A stretch of 64,000 nt of DNA from Hirudo medicinalis (taxonomy: Eukaryota; Annelida; Clitellata; Hirudinida; Hirudinidae). Location of the stretch: NCBI GenBank assembly GCA_011800805.1, contig MPNW01000273.1, positions 54,598 to 118,597 on the forward strand. Reading direction: 5' to 3'. A program made the translations under genes and the position numbers. The notes beneath the pieces were generated by a model. The model was given only the letters and a program-made list of their open reading frames with translations, made no database searches and was not told the origin of the DNA. Each line of letters begins with the position of its first letter. The first letter of the stretch is position 1. This document shows positions 33,801 through 46,600 of the stretch, piece by piece.

Positions 33801-36800
33801 GTTTGCAGGTCCACGCAGGGCATCCACGGAAAGGAGGGAGGGAAGCTCTGAAGTGGACACCACGTCCATCTATCAACATCTCAAAGGTAACATTTGCCAT
33901 TTGTGAATGGATAGATGCATGAATGAATACATGAATGCATGGATGGATACGGATGCACGGAAAGATGCGTGGATGGATTGATGGTTGCTTGGATGGATAG
34001 AGGAACGGTTACCAAATGCAGGATCGGAAGACTACAATGAAAAGTCAGTGAGGTACGTCGGGAAGAGTATTCCTTCCAAGTGCTTCAGACTCCTTCAAGA
34101 CATGACTGGAGGGCCGAGGGAAAATGATGCGCTACCTGGTGAACATTAATTAATTTCCATCAAATTGAATAATATATTGTTGGTGATGTTATTAATAAAT
34201 GTTTATAATTGGATAAGAATTATTAACTAAGTTATACTCAGGTCCTCCCAAGAGACATCCAATGACTGGAGAAGTAGAAGTTCCTGAGGAAACCAGATGC
34301 AGCATATCCTCCCAATCGATCAAAATGGTACAACGTTTTGTTGAAGGTACTATTTTAAAATCTTTACTTAATTTATCAATCAAATCAACAAATTCAAATA
34401 GTCATCATCATGGGCGTCATCGTCACTGTCGTAGTCGTCAACATCATCATTATCTGATCCCGATCCTCTCCAAAATCCGTGGGAAGTTTAAACACCACCA
34501 CTCCAGTTGCAGTCTGAAGTATGAAGTATGAAGCCGTTACAAGTATGAAGTATGAAGGCCGTTACAATTGGAACTGACCCGGTGGTGTTCTGCATTGGAG
34601 CGTTCATTGAAATCCATTCGTGGACTTCTGAGATGTCTTATTCCATGATTTTCCCTCGTGCTCACCACGAAGGTCGGCAATGTCTTAAAACAGTGGCGGC
34701 ATCGCAAACCAAATAATTCTCTTCCATGCACACAGAATTTTGGTTATTGAGACCCGAATTTGTTGGAATGCGGGCTCTATTTTCTTTTCAGCTTCTGCTC
34801 CAACCTTCTAACGATGTAATAATGTCGCTCCTGTCGAATACCTGTATCAATCCCTGGACACTCTTAGATCATGTGACCCAAGGATTCATTGGGAACTGCT
34901 TCCTTTACCACAATTCTGTTTCAGTTCAATTCAATAGTTTCCATCTTGCGGGTTTCGGTTTGCAGTGAAGTGCCACTGTCCTTTACAGATCTGCTGTATT
35001 GGTTGGAAGGTATTCATGGGTTAGCACCTGCGATCTATTCACTCATTCCTATTCTTCTTGAAAGCGACCTTAACCAGTATTCATCGGCAGTCTTATAGAG
35101 GCTCATTGAGATATTCTTTTTCCAGATATCTTTTGGTTCCCTAACCCTGTCTGTCACGAATTTCTCGAACTCCTTCATGACTACAACATTATCTCGGAGA
35201 ACTTCCGTCACGAAGTTAACTCTTCCATGCCCAGTGTCCGACTAAATCCCAGTCAACCATTGCATTAGGATACGAGGCACCCACAGCCTCAGCCGGAGAA
35301 CTCCCAAACAGCCAGATTTAACCGGAGCACGATAAAATACGGATCTTTTGGAATACGTATCCACTTCGTATACCCTTCTGACCTCAGTATCGGAGAAGGT
35401 CTTTTGGCATCTAGGAAAACTTTCGAACGTAAGAAGATGGACAAGGCTGAGTATCAAATGAACCATCAAATTATATATACGTTGACTAGTGCTTAGTGGC
35501 ACCCTAGAAATAGATGCAGTGGACTTTTGAATTGTGTCTTTTATTGATAAGTAATGCAGGCCAAGTCCTATTTAGACGTCCAAGTATTTGCAACATTTTG
35601 AGATATGAATGGATTCTATATCTTGAGACTGAATCTTGATATAATGCGTCGGATTCACCATCAAAGTCTCTGCCAGGTGTGAGTTTCTGAGTGATGCGCA
35701 TTTTACGTGGATTCACTTTTGATCCAACATTCTCACTTGCACTCTCTAGCTGTTCTTCATTCCAGCATCAGTTGATGACATCAAATAAAGATTGTTACAA
35801 AGGCGATGCAATTGCATGTTGTCGTACATCCTTTCACTCGAAACACAATCGATTGTTTTATTTATTATTGTTGTTATTATTATTATTTTTATTTTTATTT
35901 TCTCGGCCTCGCAAACATAAAATGCAATCAACATCCGAAAACCACTCCGTTTAGTGTCCGCATAAGGGATGCAGCAACCTCTCCAGAACCTAAACGATTT
36001 TTCAGCTATCACTCTTCTCAATTTTCATATGAAGGCATTCCTTTTCTGAAGAGTTCTGCTAGGTAGTCTAGGAGCAGCGGTGGAGTACCGAGTCTGGCTG
36101 CAGCTCTGAGGATGGATTTATGGGGTATAGAATGCTAGAAACCCGAAAGCTTTGGTGACTTCGATAAATGTCAGATAAAAAGTTGACTTTTGGAGCTGTT
36201 CTCTTTTTTTTTTGAATGATTGATTTGATTAGGAAGATATTTTGCACCATAGCCTGGGCAAAATGCTTTTTGTCTGAACGACAAGGGCCAATATCCCAAC
36301 AATCATCCTCCAAGGATTCGGTGATACAAACGCATGTTATCATTAATGCTAATAATTACCTCACATGTCAGATGTGGAGGATTTGTATTTATCTCAAAAC
36401 TTCAAGACGTCAACAGTGATAGGTCTATATTCCTTTTTACATTTCGGTATACATGTTACGATTCTCAATTTGAATGAAGCAGGATGGATTTCCGAGAAAC
36501 ATGCGTGCGACCAATTCATCGCTGCTGGAGTTTCTAAGGTGACTCTTTCTCATGCCATCAAGTCCAGGGCAGCTGTCTTTCAAACCCCTGAATGCAATCT
36601 CTGCATCCCATCTGGTGATTGGATCCTGCATTTCTGTTTTTGTGCATTTCTGCGATGTTGCTAATCATCGCAATAGGCCTGTCACCCTCCACTGATTCTT
36701 CCTCGAAGATTTCGCTCCAATATTCTATCAATCTGTGGGGATGGATTCCAGGATGAATGGGTTGGATTCTTTCGGAAAAGAGCTTGTAGACTAGCATACC

Positions 36801-37631
36801 ATTTTTGACGTTCAATCTTTTTTTGTTCTTTTCTTGACATCCAATGTCGGATGAGGATTTTCTGGAGAGTTGAATTTGCTGAAGCACTTTTGGAAAATAG
36901 TTTTGTATTCTTCTATTCAATATTGATGGACCTAACTCCTTGTTGCTTTAGTTCTATTTCCAACATTGCCACCCCATGAGATTCCATCCTTCCATCTCAG
37001 CATTTCCAGCAGCTTTTCCCTGAGCGTTTTGCATGACATTGGACGGGATGGATGCGATTTTCATGAATCTTTACTCCTTTAGATGTCTGGAGTTCTTGAA
37101 TACATTACAGTATTCACGTTTCTGTAGAACAAGTGTTGATATCTGGGAAGGAACGGCACAATCATCCACCTGTATGGGAGCTCTCGAGGTGCGCGCACGT
37201 GTCTGCATTGTTTACTTTTTATTGTTTCTGAAGCACTTTAAAGTTAATTTAATTCTCAGAATTTTCAACCACATCAACCTCACCAGAGGTCAAATGCCAC
37301 CACTAGCCACCACTTAACCTCCAGCTATTCTGAAGTTGTGACGTCCAAACGAGAGGAGACGTTAATATCGGAATTTTAGCCTCTCAACTTCAGGGTTTCC
37401 CCTTTTAAAACACAAATATCTTCACAATCCTGAAAGGAATGCGGGGACACGAAATGGTCACAAAAAAGCAAAACTGACACAAACATCGAAAATTTACCGA
37501 GAATTCGCGAAAACAACCGCACGATCACTCGCTCCAGATTTATTATTGTTGTTATAAACTCTCACTCGAAACACAATCGATTGTTTTATTTATTATTATT
37601 GTTGTTGTTATTATTATTGATGTTGTTGTTG

Positions 37632-37672
<41 letters not shown>

Positions 37673-38118
37673 ATTATTATTGTTATTATTATTATTATAG
37701 TTTTTTATTACTATTATTATTATCATTATTATTATTATAAATATAATAGAGGGCATAGAAGGTGCACAAAAGAGAGTGACGTAATTGATGTTGTTGCACT
37801 CCGAAATAGGAACTCATATTTCAGTTGCAATCAACTTTTAAAACTTTTTAAAAATAACTCTCCCTCCTTCAAAGAAACAAACTTTGAACTTTTAAATTAA
37901 CATCGACGCCTGTCTTTTTAAGCCCCAATTACTTTTATTGTTTGAAATTAATGGATGAATTAAAAACTGAAGTTCACAAATTTAAATGAAATGTTGAATA
38001 AATAATGATTTTAATTTAAATGGACTGCTGAGTAAGTGAATGACTGTTTCTTCCAGATGAAAGTTCTTCTCGTCCACTGAAACCTCCTGTAACCGTGGAG
38101 GAAGCAACAGATTTTTAA
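30654..38118 (+). CDS. ZASP/Cypher-like PDZ-ZM protein without LIM domains (12 exons)
   Basis: Exons at about 30654-30752, 31354-31502, 32021-32045, 32190-32398, 32627-32848, 32994-33097, 33175-33201, 33323-33439, 33665-33886, 34022-34138, 34242-34346 and 38057-38118, giving about 485 residues. Residues 1-83 are a PDZ domain with carboxylate loop PWGFRLYGG and GDVILRIGN. A ZM motif follows (LQFNSPLQMYSTDNVIESL, about residues 205-225), then QSAVYKMIH as in LDB3. Repeated SRSFRMLQ-type motifs come next (LDB3 has QSRSFRILAQMTG). This family anchors alpha-actinin at muscle Z-discs. Vertebrate ZASP/Enigma proteins usually add one or three LIM domains, but here the last exon ends VTVEEATDF then TAA. 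All phases agree, including a 25-base and a 27-base microexon. LIM exons on another isoform remain possible. Confidence 0.85.
30769..30831. repeat. (TTA)n microsatellite
   Basis: About 20 uninterrupted ATT/TTA triplets in the first intron of the ZASP-like gene. Confidence 0.95.
31060..31145. repeat. (CAT)n-rich simple repeat
   Basis: Imperfect CAT/ATC triplets in the same intron. A (GAT)n tract follows near 31290-31320. Confidence 0.85.
32455..32596. repeat. Direct repeat with an AT-rich core
   Basis: AAATCAAGTTCGGACGTTAA occurs at about 32475 and again at about 32576. AT-rich, partly alternating sequence lies between. The second copy abuts the acceptor of the ZM exon. Confidence 0.8.
33905..34010. 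repeat. (GGAT)n/(GAAT)n degenerate tetranucleotide repeat
   Basis: Imperfect ATGG/ATGA units between two exons of the ZASP-like gene. Confidence 0.8.
34537..37060 (-). pseudogene. Degraded R2/NeSL-like non-LTR retrotransposon
   Basis: The minus strand contains, in protein order and in several frames: LIEYWSEIFEEESVEGDRPI (36700s), TRWDAEIAFRGLKDSCPGLD (36600s, RT domain 1), LRAAARLGTPPLLLDYLAEL (36080s, RT domain 3 region), RAPVKSGCLGVLRLRLWVP (35300s, matching the APVKxGGLGI block) and a Cys/His-rich tail (34700-34540). Order and spacing fit one near full-length element with frameshifts and a microsatellite at 35865-35905. It is on the same strand as the element at 22800-24221 but is more decayed. 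It is not active. Confidence 0.75.
37575..37745. repeat. (TTA)n/(TTG)n microsatellite
   Basis: About 170 bases of TTA, TTG and TTAT units with rare interruptions. A similar, shorter tract lies at 35860-35910 after the same 36-base leader. Confidence 0.95.
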
Positions 38119-38267
38119 TTCCTGCTAATTTTAACTCGAGCCGGCATTGGTGGATTTGTGGCATCGTATCCGCCCTCCATTTCTACAAATGAAATTTCAT
38201 TCATAATTTTAACCAGTTTTAAGAAGTTGTTTTCGCGTGCTTTCTTGAAGCGTGGCAGTGATATCGA

Positions 38268-38335
38268 CGTCGACGACGACGACGATGATGATGAAGATGA
38301 TGATGATGATGATGATGGTGATGATGACGATAGAG
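38268..38335. repeat. (GAC/GAT)n microsatellite
   Basis: Twenty-odd GAC/GAT triplets, reading as poly-aspartate on one strand and poly-serine/valine on the other. It lies 150 bases after the stop of the ZASP-like gene, possibly in its 3' UTR. Confidence 0.9.
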
Positions 38336-38865
38336 GTGGAAGGTTTGATGACGTTGTAGACACCTGTGTAAATAAACTGACCTCGAGATGCCAGTTTATG
38401 AAACTTCTCAGGCTGCAAATTAACAAACAGCACTTTTGGATGAAATTTGTTCACTTTGATTTTAAAATAGTGGAAAAAGAAATTAATTTCGTGTGAAATG
38501 TACTCATGAGTTGTTCTTAAAGTTAGTTGTTTGAATGTTTTGAGGCACCACACGAGTACTGAAGATGCAATTGTGAATGAATTTGGCAGCAGTCACAATC
38601 AATTGAAATAAATGGGAAAAATTAACTTTTAACTAGTAATCAATAACTGAACACATTTTTGAGTCAAAGAGTGGCAAACTGTTTAAATATTTTGTCAAGG
38701 AAATGCTTGAATGAATTTCGAATATGGTCTGCGTTACTAAAAATTATTATAAATTAAATTAATAGTCATTAATTATACTATTACTAATATTATAATAATA
38801 ATGAATTGATATAATAATAATTATGTAATAATAATATTACCAATGCTATAATTAATTATAATAAT

Positions 38866-39025
38866 TTACGTCGGCGTGCAGGTTGGTCGAATGGGTTGCG
38901 TTCCAGCATATGGCGGTAATAGTCGTAATGTGTCGCGTTCGAAACCCAGCCTGCACTGCCATAAGCGCCCTCGGGAATGAGCGCTATATGAATGGTTAAC
39001 TAAAAGCGCCTCTGACGCTATGCAT
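38866..39025 (+). mobile_element. tRNA-like SINE, copy 4
   Basis: Starts GTGCAGGTTGGTCGAATGGG. A clear B box, GCGTTCGAAACCC, is followed by AGCCTGCACTGCCATAAGCG and GCTATATGAATGGTTAAC. This is the best copy for the promoter boxes. Confidence 0.8.
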
Positions 39026-39394
39026 ATGGCGCTGTTTAAATGAACTACATTTACGTTAAGGCAGCACATAGAACGCCATGAACGCAAAAATTTAAATAAT
39101 TCTAATTTCGCTATTAACTGTTGTGCTTATAATATTCGGTAACATTGTTACATTAACCTTATTACGCCACACAGTGGATGTGGAAGTTGTTGGGTAATCA
39201 GAGTTTTGTTATCTTTAATATCAGCGGCTGGAGAATTCGATCAAAAGATCATTTTAATTAAAATTAACAATAATTACGAACGCCATCTGTAAAAGTAATT
39301 GTAATAAATTTGTTTAACATTAAATATTAAACCTCCATTTTTCTTGTTTTAAGTGGGGAAAGCCATCAAAAGACTGGTATGAAGGGTTCACATT

Positions 39395-39520
39395 TATATA
39401 AATAATTATACATATATACAAATAATTATACGAATATACAAATAATTATATAAATAATTATATATATATATACAAATATTTATACAAATAATTATACATA
39501 TAAATTTACATTACTCAAAT
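39395..39520. repeat. AAATAATTATAC low-complexity repeat
   Basis: Imperfect copies of a roughly 16-base unit, TATACAAATAATTATA. AT-rich, with no coding potential. Confidence 0.8.
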
Positions 39521-40633
39521 AATTATGCATTTACATATATATTTGTACGCTTATTTACATACGAAATTATGTACATATCATAATTAATCATAATTATGTA
39601 TACAGTTACATTTACACCTGTAGACATGTATGAAGACATGCAGATCATATAAATACCAAGTGACGAAAACTCGTGAAATTCTTTCGAGGCGGTGAGGGTT
39701 GTTCGTTGAATGGCGAAGAAGTTTCAGAAAAAATTGCGACTTAAGAATAATTTCAGACATTAAAAGCTGAACGGAGTTCGGAGTTGACGACAGATTTTCA
39801 TGTGAGTTTTTACTTCATTCATCTTAAAATATTTTGGTTCTTTTTAATTCACGTTCAACTTTCAAACGTGGAGGATTACCTCGCATGCGGCTTTGTTCAA
39901 CTTGGTTCAACTTTTAATAGTTATTTTGAGTTTATTTTAGCATTGGGCGTGTGTTGCACAGACGAGCAGTTCATTAATTTTTATGTTCAGTGTAAACTTA
40001 GACCCGAAATTCCTCATTTAATATGCAAATTCTTGCAAAGGTTTCAAAACACGATGAATTTTTTAACAACTCCTGCTCTTCACGTGTCCGTGCATACATT
40101 CCTATTGAATTGCAAATGTTCTAATTCATGCAAATGTTTTATAATTTATGCTAATGAATTGTAATTTATGCTAACTGCTGAATTTCCAATGAGTTTCCGC
40201 TTTAAGTGCCTGTAATTATGACTCCGAACTCCGATGTCGTGAAGAATCCATTCATGTTGCCTTGACAACCGCTCGAGAAAAAGAAATATCGTGTTGTTGT
40301 TGTTGATTGTGAATGTTTTATGTTGCAATTGAGCGCTTGTCATCAAACCCTGGTCATTTTAAGAAATACTTGTAGGGTGAATGTAGTGATAAATATTTCT
40401 CGTGATGTGCTTATAAAGTCATGCTGTTTATTAATATTCTCTCGATGTTGTGGATTGAAGGTTGAACTGGTTCCGATGTGGTGTTTTTATGTTGTTGGTT
40501 CATCCTTGACTTCCTTACACGCAGCCTATAAAATCTTTATGATCCTACATATATACCCCTTCATAACATGTTGATGCTTGAAGTTCTTCCAACCATTTCC
40601 ATGCATTTCTGATCAGTTGCATCTTCATTGCAG

Positions 40634-43600
40634 GATTCAAAAATGAATGAAGATGGAGAGTTTTACGTTCCAGAAAGTTGTGACAAAACAAATTTGCAAG
40701 AAATTGTTCAAGGCTTCAAAAAGTTGATTTCAAATTCTTACGAGAGTTGGACTCAACCATGTTCCAATGAAATGTTCGACCACGAACAGCTCTTGCAATG
40801 CATCAGGGTTTGAAATTTGTTGTTGTTCGTTATCATGCGCATTGTTTACTGATAACCCTGTGAGATGATCATGCACGTTGTTAATATCACGCGCATTAGC
40901 TAGTTACATATATGTTCTACCATTTGATAGATCTTCCTGTCAGAACTTCTCACTTTGAACTCTAAATTGGGTAGAATGCTGAACCAAATATCATCATCAT
41001 CATCATCATCCCTGGTGAATTATTTGGAACAATTACAATCATCGGCCTGGGAAAACTGCTCGGAAGTTTTGAGGAGGAGGATTATGATGATGATCAATAA
41101 ATGCTTATCCAAGAACCAAGTGGGTGATGATGATCTTATTGGAAAGTGAATGGTATATGTTATACAGCAAAAAAATTAATTACTTAATAAATTAATTAAT
41201 AAATAAATTTATTACAATAAAATAATTAAGAAGGTTTATGTGATAATCCATAAAATCATGCGTAAAGATCTTTATACAAATGTATACAAAGTATGGAATG
41301 AATAAATCAAATTTCACCTTTGAAAGGCTCAAACATGAACAAATGCAAATCAGTGCATCCTTGCATCACAATTTAATTAACGAATAAAAATTGTAAAACA
41401 TGTTGTTTTTAATTAATTGCTAATTAATAATAATAAATTTATTTGTTTTACTAATTAATTACTTAACTATTAATATAAGCTTTGCTATTATTTCATTCTA
41501 ATGACGTCATTTGCAAGCTTATTGATCAAAGTAATGAGAAACAAGGACTTCTTGTTAATTTTGCGAGATGTTCACTTGTAAATGAAGTCATTTAAACACT
41601 GCAACGTATGCAACGGACTTTAATAAAATAAATATAAATATAATATAAATATAAATATAATATAAATATAAAACACTGCAACGTCACTCACATTCGCAAT
41701 GAATGATGCACTGTTAATGCGAATAGTTAGAAAATGACTTCATCGACTTGTTGGTTGAAATGTGCAGCTTATTGTTGGACCTCATTTGAACGGATTTCCA
41801 CGCGTCCTTCCAACACGCGCCTTCAAAGCCTGTTGTAACCAAACAATATTTCTTCAAGCCAGACTTTAAAATCAAATAATTCAATGCAAAGTTAATCCTT
41901 ATGAATCTTTAACCCTTATCAACTTTTATGTCTTACAAAATCCTTAAAATTCTTACGATTTATTCGTTCCAAGATCCGCACGAGAACAAAAATTCCTTAT
42001 GAAGAGCTAATATGAGGATGAATTCATTCCAAGGTTTTACGAATTAACACTGCAATTAACACTGGTTAACAGCGCTTTTCTTTTTTAACAATTTGTATTC
42101 TTTTGAAAAAGAAAGCACACCTGCTTTCTTGTTGACAAACGAAGGAGTTTTGAAGATTCTTTGTTGCATTTCTGTGAATGCTTTGGATGTATATCCTGGA
42201 GGATATGAATATGCTAATAACATGGGAATATAACTTTGTAAAATATCTTTGTCCTCAATTAACATAATTTGAGGACAAAAATTCATCAAATGCCTGCCAA
42301 AAGTTCGAATGAGTGAATGCTTACGAAGTGAATGCAATTTTATGAATGAAGCAAAAATTAGCTTTGGTAGGTAAGTGCTTCCTTGAAGCCCAAGAACCTG
42401 TTAATTTCAAAAGCTCTCGTGCTTCAGAAGCCTTGTAATAATGATGCAATGTAATGCAATGTTAAAGTGTAATGGTAGATTGCAATGTCACAATGTAATG
42501 ATGGATTTCAATGTTACAATGTAATGCTACCTCTGAATTATAAAGTTGCATTCTGTCATTTCTCTAAAGATCACTAGTATTTAAATATCCTGGTATTTCT
42601 ACTATTTTCTACATTCTACTTTCCAGCAAGTAAAAGTTCATACTTCAACGAGGATATTTCTTTCAATTATTTTAATTGGCCCTTATTAGTTTCTGTCTAT
42701 GAATATTTCCTCGAAGTAATTAATTAGCAACAACTGTGAATCATCAACTGATTATCACTGCGTAACAGTTTGTGTTTCACGATGACAAAAGTATTGTTAC
42801 TCAGCGCCGTATTTATCCAGGTGGATGCCCCGATGCAGTGTGGTGGCGGAGGAGGCCCACATGTCCTTCTTTCTTCAGAGGAGATACTGATCAGCATCGA
42901 ATCTCGTTGAGGTTTATAAAGATGACCTTGATGTGTGCCTCGGAAATGAGTGCAGTTTGCTGAATTCGTTGATGCATTCAAGGATGAACAAGCTGCAGAT
43001 GTTTCTCGCAAGAATTGTATGTATCGGTTGATACTGTGGAAGCGAGTTCATGGATCACCTCCGAATGTGGAGATAGCACTCCACACGTAACCGGTGCTGG
43101 TGGTCAGCAAGTGTAGTGCGGAGCGTTTGTTCTCTAGGACGAAACTGATAAAGAACCGACTTCGCACATCGATACGCCTTTACAAGTATGTGCAACGATC
43201 GGTTGTCTCACCTAGCTCTGATGAGTAGAGTCCGACATTCTTATTGGCGTGAGATCAACTTTGACGTCCTGGTAACCGAATTTGCGACGATGAAAGCACG
43301 TGAAGTTTCACTACTTTAACACTAACGTTCTATAAAGAAGACTTTATTTAGTTATAGGCTAGGTCAAAGGTATCACAATGTCTATGTTACGTACACATAG
43401 TACACATAGCAACATTTGGGACTTCAATAAATCTATATTAATCACTCTGAAATGCAAGCGGACATTTTTTTTCTTTGGTTGTGGAGGCCCCTGTGCGGTG
43501 GCAATCCCGACCATGACTAAATGGGGGACTGTTGTTACTGCTAATATCACAAAATATTTGAAATACTTGGAATATCTATAAAATATTGCAACATATTAAC

Positions 43601-46600
43601 ATATTTTTTGAGCCAGTCGATTGTTGATTTGAAATATATATTATTAATATTGGTATTGCTACTAGTATTTTGCAAGTTAGTTCAGAAAGTTACGATCACG
43701 CATGAGACGCAACCTAGGAATCCATTCGTGTTCGAAACCCAGCTTGAACAGCCATAAAGCTCCCTTAGGAAACGGCACATAAATGACCTGTCCGACAGCC
43801 TGTAATGATATGTGTTTTGTCACGTGCAGGAGCTATGCAGTATTTTGTAATTGGGGGGTGCTAACCAACAGCCGAGGGTGCATCTGCCCCACTGGTCATC
43901 TGACTCTTTTATTGTTCTTATCCATGGCCAAATTTAAGCATAACTTGGTTGCTTCTAAGTGTGTACCTCAAAGGGGTTGCTGAGCTTTTTGGAGGGTGTT
44001 AAGTAACTCCCTGGTAATGTGATCGAAAATTATACCCGTTGAAGTTGAGCGATGTTAATACTTCACTTGGAAGATTTTTCGTACTTCGGATTGAATCGAA
44101 AAGATTTTAGCTTCTGAGGTCTACTGACGTGAGGTGAGTGAAATGTCTCTCCTCACAGAGAATAAATAAGCTCCAAAACGTAACGAAACCAACTTGAAAA
44201 CTTGATAAGATCTTGTAGAATTCTTTGGAGAAGCTTCGCGAATTTTGAGGTCTAATTTGACCTCGCAGTCATGAAAAATATATATTTAGTGGGAACTAAA
44301 TTGAATTAGTAATGTGTAGTGAGTGTATCTATACTGGGGTTTTTTGAAATTATGGAAAGTTCTACAATTTAGTCTAACCCTTCTTATCATTAAATATATG
44401 CAAAATGTTCTGGAACATTGATGAAAGTAACTCGGATTAAACTCTACAAATATTAAACGAAATCAAAATATCATCGCCCTCATTACAAAGACCTCTTTCT
44501 AATTAGGAAATAACTTCTCAGGAACAAAAATTGTTACGTGGTTCTTTGAAGCAAAATATGTAACACCTACCTAAGTGGTGAGGAAGGCAAAAAGTCGATC
44601 TCACATTTCTTTCATTTTGATGACGATGTCCTCAGGGGAACCGACCTGAGAAAGTTGATGACTACCACCGATACCAGATCATTCGTGCAGTCATGCGGCA
44701 TTACATTTTCGTTCGATAGTCCAACAACAAAAATAAGTCAGTCAGCAATTATGCAAGATGGTAATTAGGCAGTACGATAATTAGACATGCGTTGAAAATA
44801 TGAAATTATAATGGAGAGCCAATTTGAGTACTCGCAAGGATGAAACGTAAGTGGAGTCACATTTAATAGGAGACAGGAGTCAAATAATAGAAGAGGGGTC
44901 GTCCACTAATTACGCCAACAAATTTGATGTAATTTTTGACCCTCTCCCTCCCCCTTGTCAACAACTGTCAAACTTCCAAGGATCCCCATAATACAATTAT
45001 GTAAAAAAACTGACACCCCACAAAAAATACTGTTTTACAATTTGTAATCGTAATTTGTTTTTTTGTTTTTTTCCGATGTAACACTTCATTTATTAGTAAT
45101 TTAAAAGAAAATGAGTAAAACGAGAAATAAAACAAGTAAATATAATTCAAAATAAACCAACTAAAGACTGAAGTGATAACCAGAAAGGAACGTCCTAAGA
45201 GAATTCTCTCTGACGGACGCCCAACAAGGAGCATGAACTTAATGGGTGATGTAAATGTTAGTGTTGAATTGAACTCAGTAAGTTAAAGAAACAGTGGTGA
45301 GTCGATGATGAACTGTTTACATAGACTTTTGAAAGCATATAAGTTTAGCTTATTAGTAATATTTAGTGGAATCCTAGCATACATTCTTGGTCCCAGGCAA
45401 AGAATTGAGTGACGTTTGATATTGGATTTAGCAAAAATAGTCTATAATTTGTGACTTTTATTTTGAAGATAACGATAGGCATAATATCGGATTCATCATT
45501 TCCATCATTTTGTTGAACTGATAAGCCAGACAAATGAACATCACCTTCATCTTATATTCAGCACATAAAATATTAGAATTTTCTTTGCCATCAGCTCGTT
45601 CTGTCGTTCTGCCATTGCTGCAACGTTGGCAATCCAGTGTTGAGGGTTGCATATCATTTTTTTTTATGGGAATATCGATTAAGAACTCTGAAGAAAATAT
45701 CAGCCAAAAATATGTCTAACTCTTCCATGCCAACAACGTCTAATTTTTGTCTCTTTGTAGAAAATGCAGCAAAGAAATTTGTTGAAAATCCTGTCACTGT
45801 CAGTGATTGATCAGCTGAAATTTTACTACCCAGCTTTTTTTTTATCTCCATCCGTGGCATCTATTCGTGACTTCAATGTCCATATGCCTTGCTTTCTGGA
45901 CTTCATCACTGAGCCAATATAATTTAAAATGAGAGTGGAAATGCTGACAATGTGTATGTGATGCTGCCAGTTGAACATCAGTATTATTGTCCATTTCTTC
46001 AAGCCTTCTACTTACTCCAGCTTCCAATCCATTAATCAAGGGTATCATTAGTGTTAATGGGTTTGCATTGTCTTCCCACAAAGCATTCAGTAAGTTCACA
46101 ATACCTGCCAATATTGGAAACATTGTAAATATCCTAGATTTGTAGCCTTTTATCCTTGCAAAATATTCAGAAAACATGCTACAGGATGCATTGCTTTCAC
46201 ATATTCTTTTATAAAAACTTACCGAACTGGAAGTAGACAAGCGACAAGTTCATCAAGCAGTTCCCAAACTTAATTTCATCTGGGACAAGGTTCGAAAAAA
46301 AAGGATTGGTATCGAGTACCTTTTGCTAGTTGCAAAAAGTATCGGCGATGGCCATTTCGATACTGAAGGCAAAAGTATCGGCGATATCAATACTGCGACA
46401 TTAACAACCCTAGCGACTTTGGAGTCTTACTTCCGGTCCTTCGTCGTCCAAATCCAATGAGACGCTGACTCTGCGACCTCAGACAGATCTTTGACGAAAT
46501 GTTTTGTCTGTCTGTTCGAAAGGCCTAACGCTCTGAGAAAGGCGTAAGTAGACCTGCCTACCAGTCCTCTCGCATCGACTTCGATGGCGAACAGATAGGC

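Larger units (their letters stand above)
34347..38056. other. 3.7-kb last intron of the ZASP-like gene
   Basis: It holds a degraded minus-strand retrotransposon (about 34537-37060), a duplicated 36-base sequence (35834 and 37562), (TTA/TTG)n microsatellites and AT-rich filler. I looked for LIM-domain exons (paired CxxC/HxxC patterns on the plus strand) and saw none. Confidence 0.7.
38119..39770. other. Region downstream of the ZASP-like gene
   Basis: It contains a (GAC/GAT)n tract at 38268-38335, a SINE (38866-39025) and an AATTATAC-type low-complexity block (39395-39520). An AATAAA near 38604 could serve the ZASP-like transcript. The acidic ORF over the GAT tract is not supported as a gene. 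Confidence 0.6.

Noticed and set aside
33580..33900. Minus-strand and shifted plus-strand ORFs over the Gly/Tyr-rich ZASP exon
   Set aside because: They are shadows. The frame kept is the one whose phase matches both neighbouring exons.
38158..38496. Poly-aspartate ORF just after the ZASP-like gene
   Set aside because: It is created by a GAC/GAT microsatellite. It has no family similarity and is more likely 3' UTR.
44895..45000. Possible transposon terminus (GGGTCGTCCACTAATTACGC ... CCCTCCCCCTTGTCA)
   Set aside because: It resembles ends of interspersed repeats seen in invertebrates, but no matching inverted end was found nearby.
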